Shown here piece by piece: positions 42,178-51,248 of a DNA stretch of 64,000 nucleotides. The position numbers were made by a program, and so were the translations under genes. How positions within the stretch are numbered: the stretch's first letter is position 1; each line of letters begins with the position of its first letter. Location of the stretch: NCBI GenBank assembly GCA_030681135.1, contig JAUXXF010000021.1, positions 62,001-126,000 on the forward strand, written 5' to 3'. Under the pieces are notes generated by a model. It had not been told where the DNA came from, searched no databases, and was given only the letters and a program-made list of their open reading frames with translations. This stretch comes from Chlamydiales bacterium (GTDB taxonomy: Bacteria; Chlamydiota; Chlamydiia; Chlamydiales; SM23-39).

Positions 42178-43295
42178 CAAAAATTTATTTGGACAACAAT
42201 TCCACAACTTCTTTAGACCCGCGCGTCTTTAAAGCGATGCTCGATGATTTAACCGGTCCCCCCGCGAACCCTTCCAGCATCCATTTTTTTGGCCAAAGAG
42301 CCCGGGGGTTTTTACAAGAAGCAAGACAAGTTGTCGCTAATTTTTTTGAAGTCAAGCCAACAGAGGTCTACTTTACCTCAGGGGGCACAGAAGCGGCCCA
42401 CCTCATGATCCACAGTCTTCCTGAAAAGGGGCATCTGATCACCACGGCCATTGAACATTCCTGCATTTATAAAACAGTCCAATCGCTTGAAGCTCAAGGA
42501 TGGTCCGTCGACTATATCCCCTGCGGCAGTTGGGGAGCGCCAACGGTTGAACAGATCAAACAAGCTATCCGCCCCAATACGAAAGCGTTTATCTTTTCGG
42601 CATGCAACACAGAGACGGGTGTAAAAATCGACATCGAAGCCATTGCAGCCTTGGCAAAAGAGCATAACATTCCCTTTCTTCTCGATGCTGTAGCCTTTGT
42701 AGGGAAAGAGCGCCTTTTTCTTCCTCCCGGCGTCACCGCTCTTTGCCTCTCTGGACATAAATTTCATGCTCCTAAGGGAATTGGAGCGCTTATCGCCCGA
42801 TTTCCTTTCAAAGTCAAACCCATGCTTCTCGGAGGCTCTCAGGAATTTCAAAAACGGGCCGGCACAGAAAATCTTTCAGGCATTTTAGGTCTTGCAAGAG
42901 CGATAGCCATTTTACAAGAAGAGCAGACGATGATTTCTCAGCAGCTCATTGATCTCCGCTCCCACTTGGAAAAGGAGCTTCTTAGCAAGATTCCAGACGT
43001 CTATATCCATGGGGAGGGCCCCCGAATCGCTAATACAATCAATGCTGCCTTTTTAGGAGCTGAAGGAGAATCGCTCCTCATGCAGCTCGACATGGCCTCC
43101 GTTGCTGTAAGCCACGGATCCGCCTGTTCATCGGGGGCTTTAGAGCCGTCTCGAGTCCTCATGCAAATGGGCGTAGATCGGAAAATCGCACGCTCATCGA
43201 TCCGCATTTCTCTCGGCAGGCTAAATACACGCGAAGAGATCGACCAGTTTGTCGTTATCTTACAATCTATTCTCCAACAGTTGAGGGGCCGATGA
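42174..43295 (+). CDS. NifS-like cysteine desulfurase (CT258-like)
   Basis: PLP enzyme that takes sulfur from cysteine for Fe-S clusters or tRNA thiolation. PLP Lys 196 is in LSGHKFHAPKGIGAL, the PLP-stacking His 95 in TAIEHSC, and the catalytic Cys 318 in SHGSACSSGALEPSRVL, the loop typical of IscS/NifS group I. One deviation: after Asp 171 the sequence is DAVAF where the usual DAVQ/DAAQ has a PLP-contacting Gln, so activity may be altered. Length 373 residues. Embedded in the overlapping operon between PP2C and a hypothetical gene. Confidence 0.9.
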   Translation: MTKIYLDNNSTTSLDPRVFKAMLDDLTGPPANPSSIHFFGQRARGFLQEARQVVANFFEVKPTEVYFTSGGTEAAHLMIHSLPEKGHLITTAIEHSCIYKTVQSLEAQGWSVDYIPCGSWGAPTVEQIKQAIRPNTKAFIFSACNTETGVKIDIEAIAALAKEHNIPFLLDAVAFVGKERLFLPPGVTALCLSGHKFHAPKGIGALIARFPFKVKPMLLGGSQEFQKRAGTENLSGILGLARAIAILQEEQTMISQQLIDLRSHLEKELLSKIPDVYIHGEGPRIANTINAAFLGAEGESLLMQLDMASVAVSHGSACSSGALEPSRVLMQMGVDRKIARSSIRISLGRLNTREEIDQFVVILQSILQQLRGR

Positions 43296-44206
43296 GCGCC
43301 TGCTGCTCTTATATCACAAACTATTCTTCTATTTGGGAAGATCAAAGAAACCTCTACGGCAGAGGTTATGTCATCCATAAACCATCAGACGATACCTATG
43401 GATTAACGCCCGATAGCAATCATACAATCCGCTTAAAAATGGCTCTTTTATTCGTTGCTTGCATACCGCTTAACTTAATGCAAATCGGTTTACGAATGAA
43501 ACATATTGTAACGGGAGAATGGTTGCAGCATGCACAAAAAGAGGCTCTCCATTCTTGGAGAAAAGAGCGCTACCTTTGCCATCAAACAAAAAAAGGCCCG
43601 CTTCCCAACCGCACAGAGCTTAAATGGCGGACAGCTAAACTTGCTGCCCGTTTGTTTGCTGAAGCTACATTGAAATGTGCCACACTGCCTCTAGCCACTT
43701 TCTTAAAAATGGCCGTTTGCTGGCTTTCTATTCCCGATCCTCTCCTCGCAAGGCGCCTCTTTGGGAACATTGAAGAAGCCTGGACTTATCATCCAGAGGA
43801 AGAAACGTCTCCTGAGGTGAGTTGGAGCAATTATAACGCTCTTTGCATGCAACCAAAACGAATCTGGGATCAGTTCAACTTTTATAAACTCTCCAAAAAA
43901 CACAATTTGGATGACATCCGCAGTACCCTCTACGACATCAACCGCTCTCTTACTACAAACAAAGAGTATTTTTCTCAGGATACCTATGAATCATTTAAAA
44001 CGCATTCGAAGTTGGCGAAATCGCTATGTAAAGGCGACAAAGACCTCATCGAGATCAAAAAGACATTAGAAAAATTCATCGAAGAGTCTTATCGCATTGC
44101 TGAACAAGACGTCTTTGAGAAAGAAGCTGAGACAAAACGGCAAGATGAGCTGCGAAAAGCAGAGCAACGTTGCTATGAGAAAATCTCAACTTACACGAAA
44201 CAATGA
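43292..44206 (+). CDS. hypothetical protein with hydrophobic segments
   Basis: Not recognised, 304 residues. Two hydrophobic stretches (LKMALLFVACIPLNLMQIGL near 48-68 and ATLPLATFLKMAVCWLS near 130) are separated by a basic Trp/Arg region; the C-terminal 110 residues are charged and helical and end in a Glu/Arg/Lys-rich coil. No signal peptide. Four-base overlaps on both sides place it firmly in the operon. Two distant hydrophobic stretches fit a membrane-associated protein; whether it is secreted is unknown. Confidence 0.65.
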   Translation: MSACCSYITNYSSIWEDQRNLYGRGYVIHKPSDDTYGLTPDSNHTIRLKMALLFVACIPLNLMQIGLRMKHIVTGEWLQHAQKEALHSWRKERYLCHQTKKGPLPNRTELKWRTAKLAARLFAEATLKCATLPLATFLKMAVCWLSIPDPLLARRLFGNIEEAWTYHPEEETSPEVSWSNYNALCMQPKRIWDQFNFYKLSKKHNLDDIRSTLYDINRSLTTNKEYFSQDTYESFKTHSKLAKSLCKGDKDLIEIKKTLEKFIEESYRIAEQDVFEKEAETKRQDELRKAEQRCYEKISTYTKQ

Positions 44207-45162
44207 TCCCTTTTTCAACCATTCGACGCATCGCTATTTTTCGGCGCAACGGCTTTGGCGATGTTCTATGCACAATACCACTTGCTCTCCGATGCAAAGA
44301 ACTCATGCCTCAAGCACAAATTTCTTTATTTATTGAAAAAAACACTTTCTGTCTTGCACCTTACTTACAAGGACCTGATGAAATTGCTGAGATCCCTTCC
44401 GATCAAAATAAATACATAGGCCTTGCAAAGCTTGTTTGGCAAAGGCGCAAAGAGTCTTTTGATCTAGCTATCTCTGCAAGAACAAATTCGATGAAGCTCA
44501 TGAATATGGCTCTTTATGCACTCAGAGCCTCTTATCGGGCGGCTTATACCAAAGGCAACTGGCACGATAGACTCATCAACTGCCCTAGGCTCCATGTCGA
44601 TCAAACATCCATTCACCAAGCGCTGCAAGCCATCCATCTGATCGATCCTGAAATGACCGAGCTGCCAAAGCGATTATTCCCTGCGTTAGAATCTGTAGAA
44701 GGAGATCGATTATTCCCCGAAAAAACTTTATTGATCTCCGCTTCGAATAATCGAGCAGGAAGCACCTTATCTCCAGAGCGAATAGCCGAGCTACTCAATA
44801 CTCTCGCAGCCGAGATGCCCTTTGCTGTGGCAATTAGCTGTTTGAGCCAAGATCTTGGAAAAGCTAAAAAAATGGCCTCTTCTTTGCATATGAAGTGCAA
44901 GATATTTATCTCGAACCAATTTTCCCAATTTCTGACTTTACTACAATCGGCAGATGCTATTTTTGTCGGAGATGGAGGAATCGTTCATCTCTCGTCCGCT
45001 CTCAGAAAACCAGCCCTATTTCTCTTTGGAGGCACAAAAGTTAGTCAATGGGGTCCCATGAATCCTTTAGCCTCTACTCTTTTTAGCCCAGGCCACGTCA
45101 TGGAAATTCCCCCATCAGAGATTTTAGAAAAACTCAGATGCCTTATTCGAGAAATTCGATGA
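44203..45162 (+). CDS. glycosyltransferase family 9 (heptosyltransferase-like)
   Basis: A 319-residue GT9 protein. The N-terminal start IRRIAIFRRNGFGDVLCTIP is the variant of the family KxxGxGD motif, and the C-terminal donor site reads LQSADAIFVGDGGIVHLSSA followed by PALFLFGGT. Such enzymes add heptose or another sugar to the LPS core. The catalytic Asp near the N-terminus (GD) is present. It is followed by a kinase-like gene with ATGA overlap, which suggests LPS core modification by glycosylation and phosphorylation; this is inference. Confidence 0.82.
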   Translation: MIPFSTIRRIAIFRRNGFGDVLCTIPLALRCKELMPQAQISLFIEKNTFCLAPYLQGPDEIAEIPSDQNKYIGLAKLVWQRRKESFDLAISARTNSMKLMNMALYALRASYRAAYTKGNWHDRLINCPRLHVDQTSIHQALQAIHLIDPEMTELPKRLFPALESVEGDRLFPEKTLLISASNNRAGSTLSPERIAELLNTLAAEMPFAVAISCLSQDLGKAKKMASSLHMKCKIFISNQFSQFLTLLQSADAIFVGDGGIVHLSSALRKPALFLFGGTKVSQWGPMNPLASTLFSPGHVMEIPPSEILEKLRCLIREIR

Positions 45163-45980
45163 TTGTTAGATACATTCGATCGGCCATCATTTTTCTTCTC
45201 CTTTTGTCCCTTGTCAAATTGCCTAAACACTACGCCCAGTATACGGGAGGATTTCGGCTTAGCTCTTGCCATACCAAACTTGACAATCGCCCAGAATGGG
45301 CCCCTTCTGCCCCTCCAAAAGAAGTAGAGAAGATCTTTTCCCAACCATTTTTCCTCTCTCAAAGAGGTTCCCAATCTTACGCGTTCATGAGCCAAGATGG
45401 ACAATACATGCTAAAAATTTTTGCAAAACCTCTCAAACAGTGCCTCTTTGCCCACAAAGTATGGCCCTATAGGCCGCCTTTGGATCAAGCGATTTATCAT
45501 CTGCAAATGGAAAAAGGGATTGAAGGGTACCATCTTGCAGGAAAGCTCTCTTCGCAATATACAGCTCTTCTTTATCTTCATCTCAATACCACCCAAGAAA
45601 TGCTTCCCTCCATTACCCTTCAAGACTCCTTTAAAAGGACCTATACCCTGCCGCTCGATTCTTACCGTTTTGTGCTGCAAAAAAAATGTGAGCTGCTCGC
45701 ACCTGTATTGAAAAAAATGACTAAACATCAGCCTGAGGAGATAAAGCCTCTCTTAGACAGCTATCTTCAAGCAATCGCCTATAGAGCCTCTTTGGGCATC
45801 CGGAATCGCGATACAGAATTTAGGAAAAATTTTGGTCTTTTAGACAAAAAAGTCATTGAATTCGATTGCGGCGAATATTTTTACGATCCTGCTCTTTTAT
45901 CTACAGAAGAACAGCAAAAAGAGATCTGTTTATTCAAAAACCAAATCGAATATTGGATCAACAAATATAAGATCGACTGA
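45159..45980 (+). CDS. membrane-anchored protein with degenerate kinase-like features
   Basis: I start at the ATG at 45159, which overlaps the previous stop (ATGA). The 273-residue protein has an N-terminal anchor (YIRSAIIFLLLLSLVKL). A strand with QDGQYMLKIFAKPL resembles the ATP-binding Lys strand of kinases; much later GIRNRDTEFRKNFGLLD resembles a catalytic loop (HRD..N) and VIEFDCGEYFYDP a DFG-like metal-binding loop. Together these suggest a kinase fold as in LPS core kinases or aminoglycoside phosphotransferase relatives, but the motifs are weak. Last gene of the operon. Confidence 0.65.
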   Translation: MIVRYIRSAIIFLLLLSLVKLPKHYAQYTGGFRLSSCHTKLDNRPEWAPSAPPKEVEKIFSQPFFLSQRGSQSYAFMSQDGQYMLKIFAKPLKQCLFAHKVWPYRPPLDQAIYHLQMEKGIEGYHLAGKLSSQYTALLYLHLNTTQEMLPSITLQDSFKRTYTLPLDSYRFVLQKKCELLAPVLKKMTKHQPEEIKPLLDSYLQAIAYRASLGIRNRDTEFRKNFGLLDKKVIEFDCGEYFYDPALLSTEEQQKEICLFKNQIEYWINKYKID

Positions 45981-46024
45981 AAGTCTTTCCTTAAAATCCC
46001 CCGAAGATCTAATATAAATTCAAG

Positions 46025-47053
46025 ATGAAACGTATCTTTTTGCTATTGATCGTATCGTGTCAGCTATTTGGCTCTGACAAAGACAATGATTCAAATCACC
46101 TAAAAAAAAGACTTGAGACCGCCCAAAAGGGAGACTACATCGTCGCAGAAGCTGGCAAAATGATCACCGTCATTGCGCTCCGCTCTCGAACTGAATCTAG
46201 CATCATTTTTGAAGAAATCAGTGTCCCTGTCCAATATTTCAAAGACAAAAAGCCTCAGTCATGGGCTGAATGGGTAAAAAACCAAGCTCCCGGCCATAGC
46301 TCCTGGTCGATGATCGAAATTGACCTAACAAACAACCAAATCCTTGAATGCTACTCTTTTTCTCGGGCCTCCTGGCTGCAGCTAGCCAACCAAGACAGTT
46401 TTTTATCGACTCTTTTACGTCTGCCTTTACAGCAAATTACAAAACAGCAACGAAAAAAAATTGGACCAGCTCCCAACGCAGATGAAGTAGATCACAGGCA
46501 AATTTGGCAACCTCCCTTGATCGTCAATGGCCAACAAATCGAAAAATCCCACTTCGATGCGTATGCTGCCGAATGGCCCAAAGATCATTCAGAATTGTCA
46601 GGGCAAATCGTCACTTTATATTTTGACCAGGAAAGCAAGTTTCCTCTCCCTTATTGGATCCAGGTAGATACAACACATGCAGCTGTCTCTATGAGAGTGA
46701 TCGATTCAGGCTCTCATCTCTCCTCGCCCTATCACAAACTCCCCCGCCGCGTTCCTGAATTCCTCATTCCCCCACGCATGACGAACAAAGGGGTAGAGCT
46801 ATCCCTAAAAAGCCCTAAATACTACAAAACCTTTGAGCTCTTTGCCATCGATATCACAACAAAAGAAAAACATATCGTCCCCTTAGCCCACAAAGTCACC
46901 TCCATTCAAGGAGAAATCGTATCTCTTGAAGTGCCCGAAATCGAGCTTGCTCAAATGCTCGAATCAGGACATCGCTATACCTGGCTCCTCGTCCCCACCG
47001 GCTACAGCGAATACTATACAGAGTTCACTAAGCCCTTTTTCTGGAATCCTTGA
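46025..47053 (+). CDS. exported protein, possible lipoprotein, hypothetical
   Basis: The 342-residue product has a short signal, MKRIFLLLIVSC, in which IVSC could be a lipobox, giving Cys 12 as lipidation site. The mature part is a mixed alpha/beta domain with conserved-looking segments (AWVKNQAPGHSSW-like WAEWVKNQAPGHSSWSMIEI and PKYYKTFELFAIDI). I do not recognise the family. It probably faces the periplasm. It follows the previous operon by 44 bases; no clear terminator or promoter lies between, so it may be read through. Confidence 0.65.
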   Translation: MKRIFLLLIVSCQLFGSDKDNDSNHLKKRLETAQKGDYIVAEAGKMITVIALRSRTESSIIFEEISVPVQYFKDKKPQSWAEWVKNQAPGHSSWSMIEIDLTNNQILECYSFSRASWLQLANQDSFLSTLLRLPLQQITKQQRKKIGPAPNADEVDHRQIWQPPLIVNGQQIEKSHFDAYAAEWPKDHSELSGQIVTLYFDQESKFPLPYWIQVDTTHAAVSMRVIDSGSHLSSPYHKLPRRVPEFLIPPRMTNKGVELSLKSPKYYKTFELFAIDITTKEKHIVPLAHKVTSIQGEIVSLEVPEIELAQMLESGHRYTWLLVPTGYSEYYTEFTKPFFWNP

Positions 47054-47188
47054 GATCTCCTTAAGAACTTGACAATCAACTACTTTCGACTGCAGGAATG
47101 CGAATGCTTTAAATTTACAATTACAAGAAATTAATCTTTAGCTTATTCACTGTTTTTCTGTATAATAAACCGATAATTAAGGAAATTT

Positions 47189-47854
47189 ATGATTTTAATT
47201 TCAAAACCCACAATATCGTCTGAACCCGCAGTTATGGCCTATCAGGAATTTCATGAAAAAGTTTATCATCTCACAGCCCGTCCCTATAATATCATGCAGA
47301 CAGAAGTTTCAAGAAAAGATCGTCAAGAGCAATATAACGGTCGAGTATTTGTATACACATTCTCGATAGCTCTACCAACGCTCCTTATCAATGGACTTGC
47401 CATCGGACTACTCAGTATTGCAGGGATAAGCATAGGATCGGCGCTTGCTGGAACAACGCTCATGGGAAGCTCTATACTTATTGCAGCCGCAATTAAACAA
47501 CATCTCACAAGACACTTTGCAACTGTAAAAGAAAAAATAAAACGTCCAACATTTAATGAAGTGAGACAGCAAATTACTCAACTGCCAATAGAAGCTGCAA
47601 TGATCTTAAGAGAACATGGAGAAGCTATACAAACATTGAAGGAGGATTCCGAAGAAGAAACGCTTAAGAATTTACAGCTACTAGAAAATACCGTCTTGCG
47701 GATTAATGAAGAACTTCAACCGACTCTCGAAACAATCAATGAGCTCGAAAGAAATGCAATTGCAAAAGGAGCTCAAAAAAGGGAAGAAAAACGTCAAGAT
47801 TTTCTGGCGACATATAGAAAAGAAGCTCTAGAACAAGAAGGTATATACTTCTAA
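47189..47854 (+). CDS. Inc-like protein with coiled-coil tail
   Basis: Unrecognised, 221 residues. Two-lobed hydrophobic region at about residues 52-100 (FSIALPTLLINGLAIGLLSI and GTTLMGSSILIAAAIK) between a 50-residue hydrophilic N-terminus and a charged helical C-terminus rich in Glu, Arg and Leu (ETLKNLQLLENTVLRINEEL) that looks like a coiled coil. This is the Inc outline and suggests insertion into the inclusion membrane with a cytosol-facing coil. The ATG follows AAGGAA at good spacing, and a TATAAT lies at 47161-47166. Confidence 0.68.
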   Translation: MILISKPTISSEPAVMAYQEFHEKVYHLTARPYNIMQTEVSRKDRQEQYNGRVFVYTFSIALPTLLINGLAIGLLSIAGISIGSALAGTTLMGSSILIAAAIKQHLTRHFATVKEKIKRPTFNEVRQQITQLPIEAAMILREHGEAIQTLKEDSEEETLKNLQLLENTVLRINEELQPTLETINELERNAIAKGAQKREEKRQDFLATYRKEALEQEGIYF

Positions 47855-47944
47855 GAATTTTCCAAAAAAAGCTTTTATCGACAAATTTTTCACAACCTTT
47901 TACACTAGCCCCTCAAACAGATCTTTTGCATAGGGCAGGCTGCA

Positions 47945-49816
47945 GTGAAAAAAAAAATCTCCAACTATTATACACTCAAAAAATGTAAAAAAGTCCTTCA
48001 TCATGCCTATCGCCTCTATCGACGCAAGGCAGCTTATCTAGAACATTCCCAAAAAGAAAAACTCCAATCACTACTCCTCTCTTTACAAAAAGCCATTTTG
48101 CAAAAAGAAGCTATTTTAGCGAATACGCTGGCCCACCAGCTCGATCAACTTGTCCATCAATGGATGCCAAAAACCGCATGGGACCGAATTCGTGATACTG
48201 CAGCCGCTATTGCTTTTGCTCTTCTTGCAGCCATTGTGATTCGTTCGATGTGGTTCGAGCTTTACACCATTCCTTCAGGATCAATGCGCCCCACTTTTAA
48301 AGAAGGTGATTTTATTTTGGCTTCAAAAACAGATTATGGAATCAATATTCCTCTGCAAGCCTCTCATTTTTATTTCGATCCTTCTCTTGTTACAAGAGGC
48401 GAGGTCGTCATCCTTACGAGTGAAAATCTCGATGTCCCCGATGCCAATACGACCTATTTTTACCTCTTTCCTGGCAAAAAACAATTCATCAAACGGATGA
48501 TCGCAAAACCAGGAGATACCGTTTATTTTTATGGTGGTCAAATCTATGCCATCAACGGAAGCGCAGAGGAAATCACGGAACTGAGAGATCCTGAATGGAT
48601 GCAAAAGCTCGAATATATTCCCTTTATTCGATTTGAGGGACACGCCAAAACCCCTGAAAAATCTTTGCAAGGCGTATTTCCAACAACGATCATCTACCAG
48701 ATGAATGAACCCGTGGCAAAATTAGAGATCAATTCGATTGGTACAGTCAAAGGAGAAATGCTTCCACAGCCTCACAAGGCTCCTGTGAAACATTTTGGAG
48801 ATCTTTGGGGCTTTAAAAATTATGCCATGACTCGGTTACTAAAACAGGCAGAAGCAAAAGAGCTTTTCCCAAACTATGCAGACAATCCCAATGCAGTTTT
48901 ATACCTCGAGCTGACCCATCATCCTTCTTTGGAAGGGGCCTCGCTCATACGCGATGAATATGGCAGGAGCCGTCCCGGGCTGCATTTGAGCCATTCCATC
49001 ATTCCTCTCTCGCAAGAAAAAATCGATCTCATTGCATCTCACCTCATTACAGGCAGATTCATTGTGAAGGAGGGAATCGCCCATCGCCTTGGCTCATCGC
49101 TCAACAATCCCAACTACTTACCCTATTTACCTCGTCTACCCGACGTGCCAGACGGAACCTATGAGATCCAAGATGGAGTAGCCTACGAAGTTCTTTGGGG
49201 AGGCATGACAAAAGAGCTGCCCCGCTCACATCCTCTTTATAGCACCGATCCACAAAGAGTTTATCTTCTCTATAATTTAGGCATTGAATTTGACACGAGT
49301 TTTCTTCCAAGCTCCAACATTCCGCATCGCTTTCCGTCCCGCTATGCCTATTTCCGCGATCAAAATCTTTATCTACTAGGAGCTCCCATCTTTCAAAAAG
49401 GAGACCCAGAACTCCTTGTATTTTTGAAAAGGGAATACCAAAAACAATCCATGTCCACATCGGTCCGTCCTTATACTCCTTTTGATGATGCGGGAGCCCC
49501 TCTCAAAGAAGGAAAAATTGACGTCGAGTTTATTCAACGATATGGACTTACCCTTCCTGAAAATATGTATCTCGTCCTCGGAGACAACCACGCCATGAGT
49601 GGAGATAGCCGGCAATTCGGTTTTGTCCCGCAGGATAATCTTCGTGGAGGCGCTAGCTTAATTTTCTGGCCTCCAGGACCTAGATGGGGCCGTCCTCCTC
49701 AAGCTCCCATTGAACACGTTACCATCCCTAATGCCACTGTATGGGGACTAGCGCTGCTTTGTTTGCTTGCAGGATATCTCTACAACCAGCGAAAAATTCA
49801 TCGGATCGATTTATAA
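47945..49816 (+). CDS. lepB: signal peptidase I, enlarged chlamydial type
   Basis: Cleaves Sec signal peptides at the inner membrane. The start is a GTG. An N-terminal basic coil of about 80 residues precedes the membrane anchor (AAIAFALLAAIVIRSMWF). Box B is IPSGSMRPTFKEGDFI (catalytic Ser 113), box D KQFIKRMIAKPGDTVYF (general base Lys 183), box E GDNHAMSGDSRQFGFVP near residue 550. At 623 residues it is about twice the E. coli length because of a 350-residue insertion between boxes D and E, as in CT020. A second C-terminal membrane segment is likely (VWGLALLCLLAGYLYN). Confidence 0.94.
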   Translation: MKKKISNYYTLKKCKKVLHHAYRLYRRKAAYLEHSQKEKLQSLLLSLQKAILQKEAILANTLAHQLDQLVHQWMPKTAWDRIRDTAAAIAFALLAAIVIRSMWFELYTIPSGSMRPTFKEGDFILASKTDYGINIPLQASHFYFDPSLVTRGEVVILTSENLDVPDANTTYFYLFPGKKQFIKRMIAKPGDTVYFYGGQIYAINGSAEEITELRDPEWMQKLEYIPFIRFEGHAKTPEKSLQGVFPTTIIYQMNEPVAKLEINSIGTVKGEMLPQPHKAPVKHFGDLWGFKNYAMTRLLKQAEAKELFPNYADNPNAVLYLELTHHPSLEGASLIRDEYGRSRPGLHLSHSIIPLSQEKIDLIASHLITGRFIVKEGIAHRLGSSLNNPNYLPYLPRLPDVPDGTYEIQDGVAYEVLWGGMTKELPRSHPLYSTDPQRVYLLYNLGIEFDTSFLPSSNIPHRFPSRYAYFRDQNLYLLGAPIFQKGDPELLVFLKREYQKQSMSTSVRPYTPFDDAGAPLKEGKIDVEFIQRYGLTLPENMYLVLGDNHAMSGDSRQFGFVPQDNLRGGASLIFWPPGPRWGRPPQAPIEHVTIPNATVWGLALLCLLAGYLYNQRKIHRIDL

Positions 49817-49833
49817 ACAAGCAGTACTAATAT

Positions 49834-49985
49834 TGGGGCTCTGCCCCAAACCCCGCCAAAGGACTTCGTCCTTATGGAATCCTATTTTTCTGAGGCAAAG
49901 CCTCTAGGCTTTGCTTCAGAAAAATAAAAAACAAATAGGATTCTAAAAGACGCAGTCCTTTAGCGGGGTTTGGGGCGGAGCCCCA
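49834..49985. repeat. two inverted copies of repeat family B around a hairpin
   Basis: Left arm 49834-49880 (TGGGGCTCTGCCCCAAACCC...) and right arm 49938-49985 (...GGGGTTTGGGGCGGAGCCCC) are inverted copies of the unit seen at 36466 and 37010. Between them lies a separate hairpin at 49885-49924 (TTTTTCTGAGGCAAAGCC and complement). The whole 152 bases can fold as one long structure. It follows lepB by 17 bases. Confidence 0.88.
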
Positions 49986-50046
49986 ATCCAATTGACTACA
50001 TGTGCATTCCACTCTATAATTAGAGCGCAAAAAACGAGGCCACACG

Positions 50047-50322
50047 ATGAACAGGGTAGAAGCGTTATTCAATACAGAATTTAAAATATGTAAAACCGAC
50101 CTCTCGAAAATCCAAATCGAAGTTTCTATAGACGACCTAGCTCGCAAAGTTCTTATCGATCGCGGCTATATTCCCGAAATGGGCTCTTGTTCTTTACGAC
50201 GGGTTATTCACCAATATGTTGAAAATCCACTCACTCAGGAAAAATTGGATCATCCCGAAACCCCAAAAACATATCTCATCTCAGCTAAAGGCAATCAAAT
50301 GATTTTCATCGCCAAAGATTGA
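50047..50322 (+). CDS. orphan Clp/Hsp100 C-terminal (D2-small) domain protein
   Basis: The 91 residues match the very C-terminal D2-small domain of ClpC/ClpB: SIDDLARKVLIDRGYIPEMG then SCSLRRVIHQYVENPLTQEK, equivalent to the ALEKLASIGYDPxFGARPLRR ... IEDPLSE segment of Hsp100 ATPases. No ATPase domain is encoded upstream, since repeat 49834-49985 and lepB lie there. The family GARPLRR reads GSCSLRR here. It may be a decayed remnant of a clp gene or a small stand-alone adaptor. The frame is intact and starts with an ATG 57 bases after the repeat. The 3' end overlaps the convergent oxidoreductase by 28 bases. Confidence 0.65.
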   Translation: MNRVEALFNTEFKICKTDLSKIQIEVSIDDLARKVLIDRGYIPEMGSCSLRRVIHQYVENPLTQEKLDHPETPKTYLISAKGNQMIFIAKD

Positions 50323-51248
50323 CCCAACAAAGAGTGATATAAAAGTCCTCTAGACCCCAGGCCAAAGAACACCCACGTTTTTGGATCAATTTGTGAAATA
50401 ATAGGTCTATAGCCATTTTGTCTCGCAATCCGATACCCCATTTGAACTCGAAGTATCTCAAATTCTTTCGCGGGAGGATAAAACTGACCAATTTTTTCTC
50501 GAAGGGCATAGGCCCTGTTCACATCTTGAGGAGTGTTAGGATCTTCATAAGTAGAGCCTACCAGACACTGATCTGGAATTTCGCTAAACGTCAAATGTCC
50601 TTGGGAGAGTAGAGCAAAAGGAGGAGGGGCAAGCCATCTGCATAAAAGAGCTTGTCCTCTTGTGGTATTTAAGGGAACGTCCAGAGAGGCGGTAATTGTT
50701 TGAGGAGTTTCCGATCCCATGGCAAGAACAATTCGATCAAAGGTTTCTCCTCCAGAAAACGGCTCTCGCTTCAACACAGCCCCCCTAGCCTCGCAAAGCT
50801 GCCAAAGGCCTTCCATATAAGGTCTCGCATAGACCGTCATTCCCTGAGGGATCCAAAGAGCAGGAGCATCAACTGCGTCTGGGATCATCTCTTTAACTTT
50901 TTCTGCCGGCCACCAATGGCAGCCAAATTCAGTGCATGAGAGAAAACTGCGCCGCTGCTCTTCTGTCAAAGCAAAACGCAAAATTCCACCCGGGCGAGCC
51001 ACCTCACGCCCACAGTGCTCTTCTACCTTCGCTAAGAGTTCTATGGTAGAGCTCATCCCCTCATCTGCCTGCCAAGAGCGTAAGGCAAACCGTCCTGGAA
51101 ACGGATGAAGAAGTCCTGTAGACACCCCTGAAGCGCCTCCTCCTATTCCTCGAGGATCGAATACTGTAACAGAAACGTTGGGATGCTGAAGCAAATGCCA
51201 CGCCAGACCGAGCCCTGCAAGACCTGCTCCCGCAATGGCCACTTTCAC
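50295..51248 (-). CDS. FAD-dependent oxidoreductase (DAO family)
   Basis: A 317-residue flavoenzyme of the D-amino-acid-oxidase-like fold. The dinucleotide-binding loop AIAGAGLAGLGLAWHLL is at residues 4-20, followed by GGGASGVSTGLLHPFPGRFA, a signature shared with the FAD domain of MnmC and related oxidases. The C-terminal FAD segment is WVFFGLGSRGLLYHSLLGQS. The substrate is unknown; an MnmC-like role in tRNA wobble uridine modification or glycine oxidase-type chemistry is possible. It overlaps the upstream membrane protein gene by four bases. Confidence 0.85.
   Translation of the reverse strand: MKVAIAGAGLAGLGLAWHLLQHPNVSVTVFDPRGIGGGASGVSTGLLHPFPGRFALRSWQADEGMSSTIELLAKVEEHCGREVARPGGILRFALTEEQRRSFLSCTEFGCHWWPAEKVKEMIPDAVDAPALWIPQGMTVYARPYMEGLWQLCEARGAVLKREPFSGGETFDRIVLAMGSETPQTITASLDVPLNTTRGQALLCRWLAPPPFALLSQGHLTFSEIPDQCLVGSTYEDPNTPQDVNRAYALREKIGQFYPPAKEFEILRVQMGYRIARQNGYRPIISQIDPKTWVFFGLGSRGLLYHSLLGQSLAMKII

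Noticed and set aside
37806-47178. 15-base identity AATAAACCGATAATT upstream of glgX and of the 47189 gene
   Set aside because: A shared AT-rich 15-mer is expected about once or twice by chance in 64 kb on two strands, and its position relative to the two ATGs differs.
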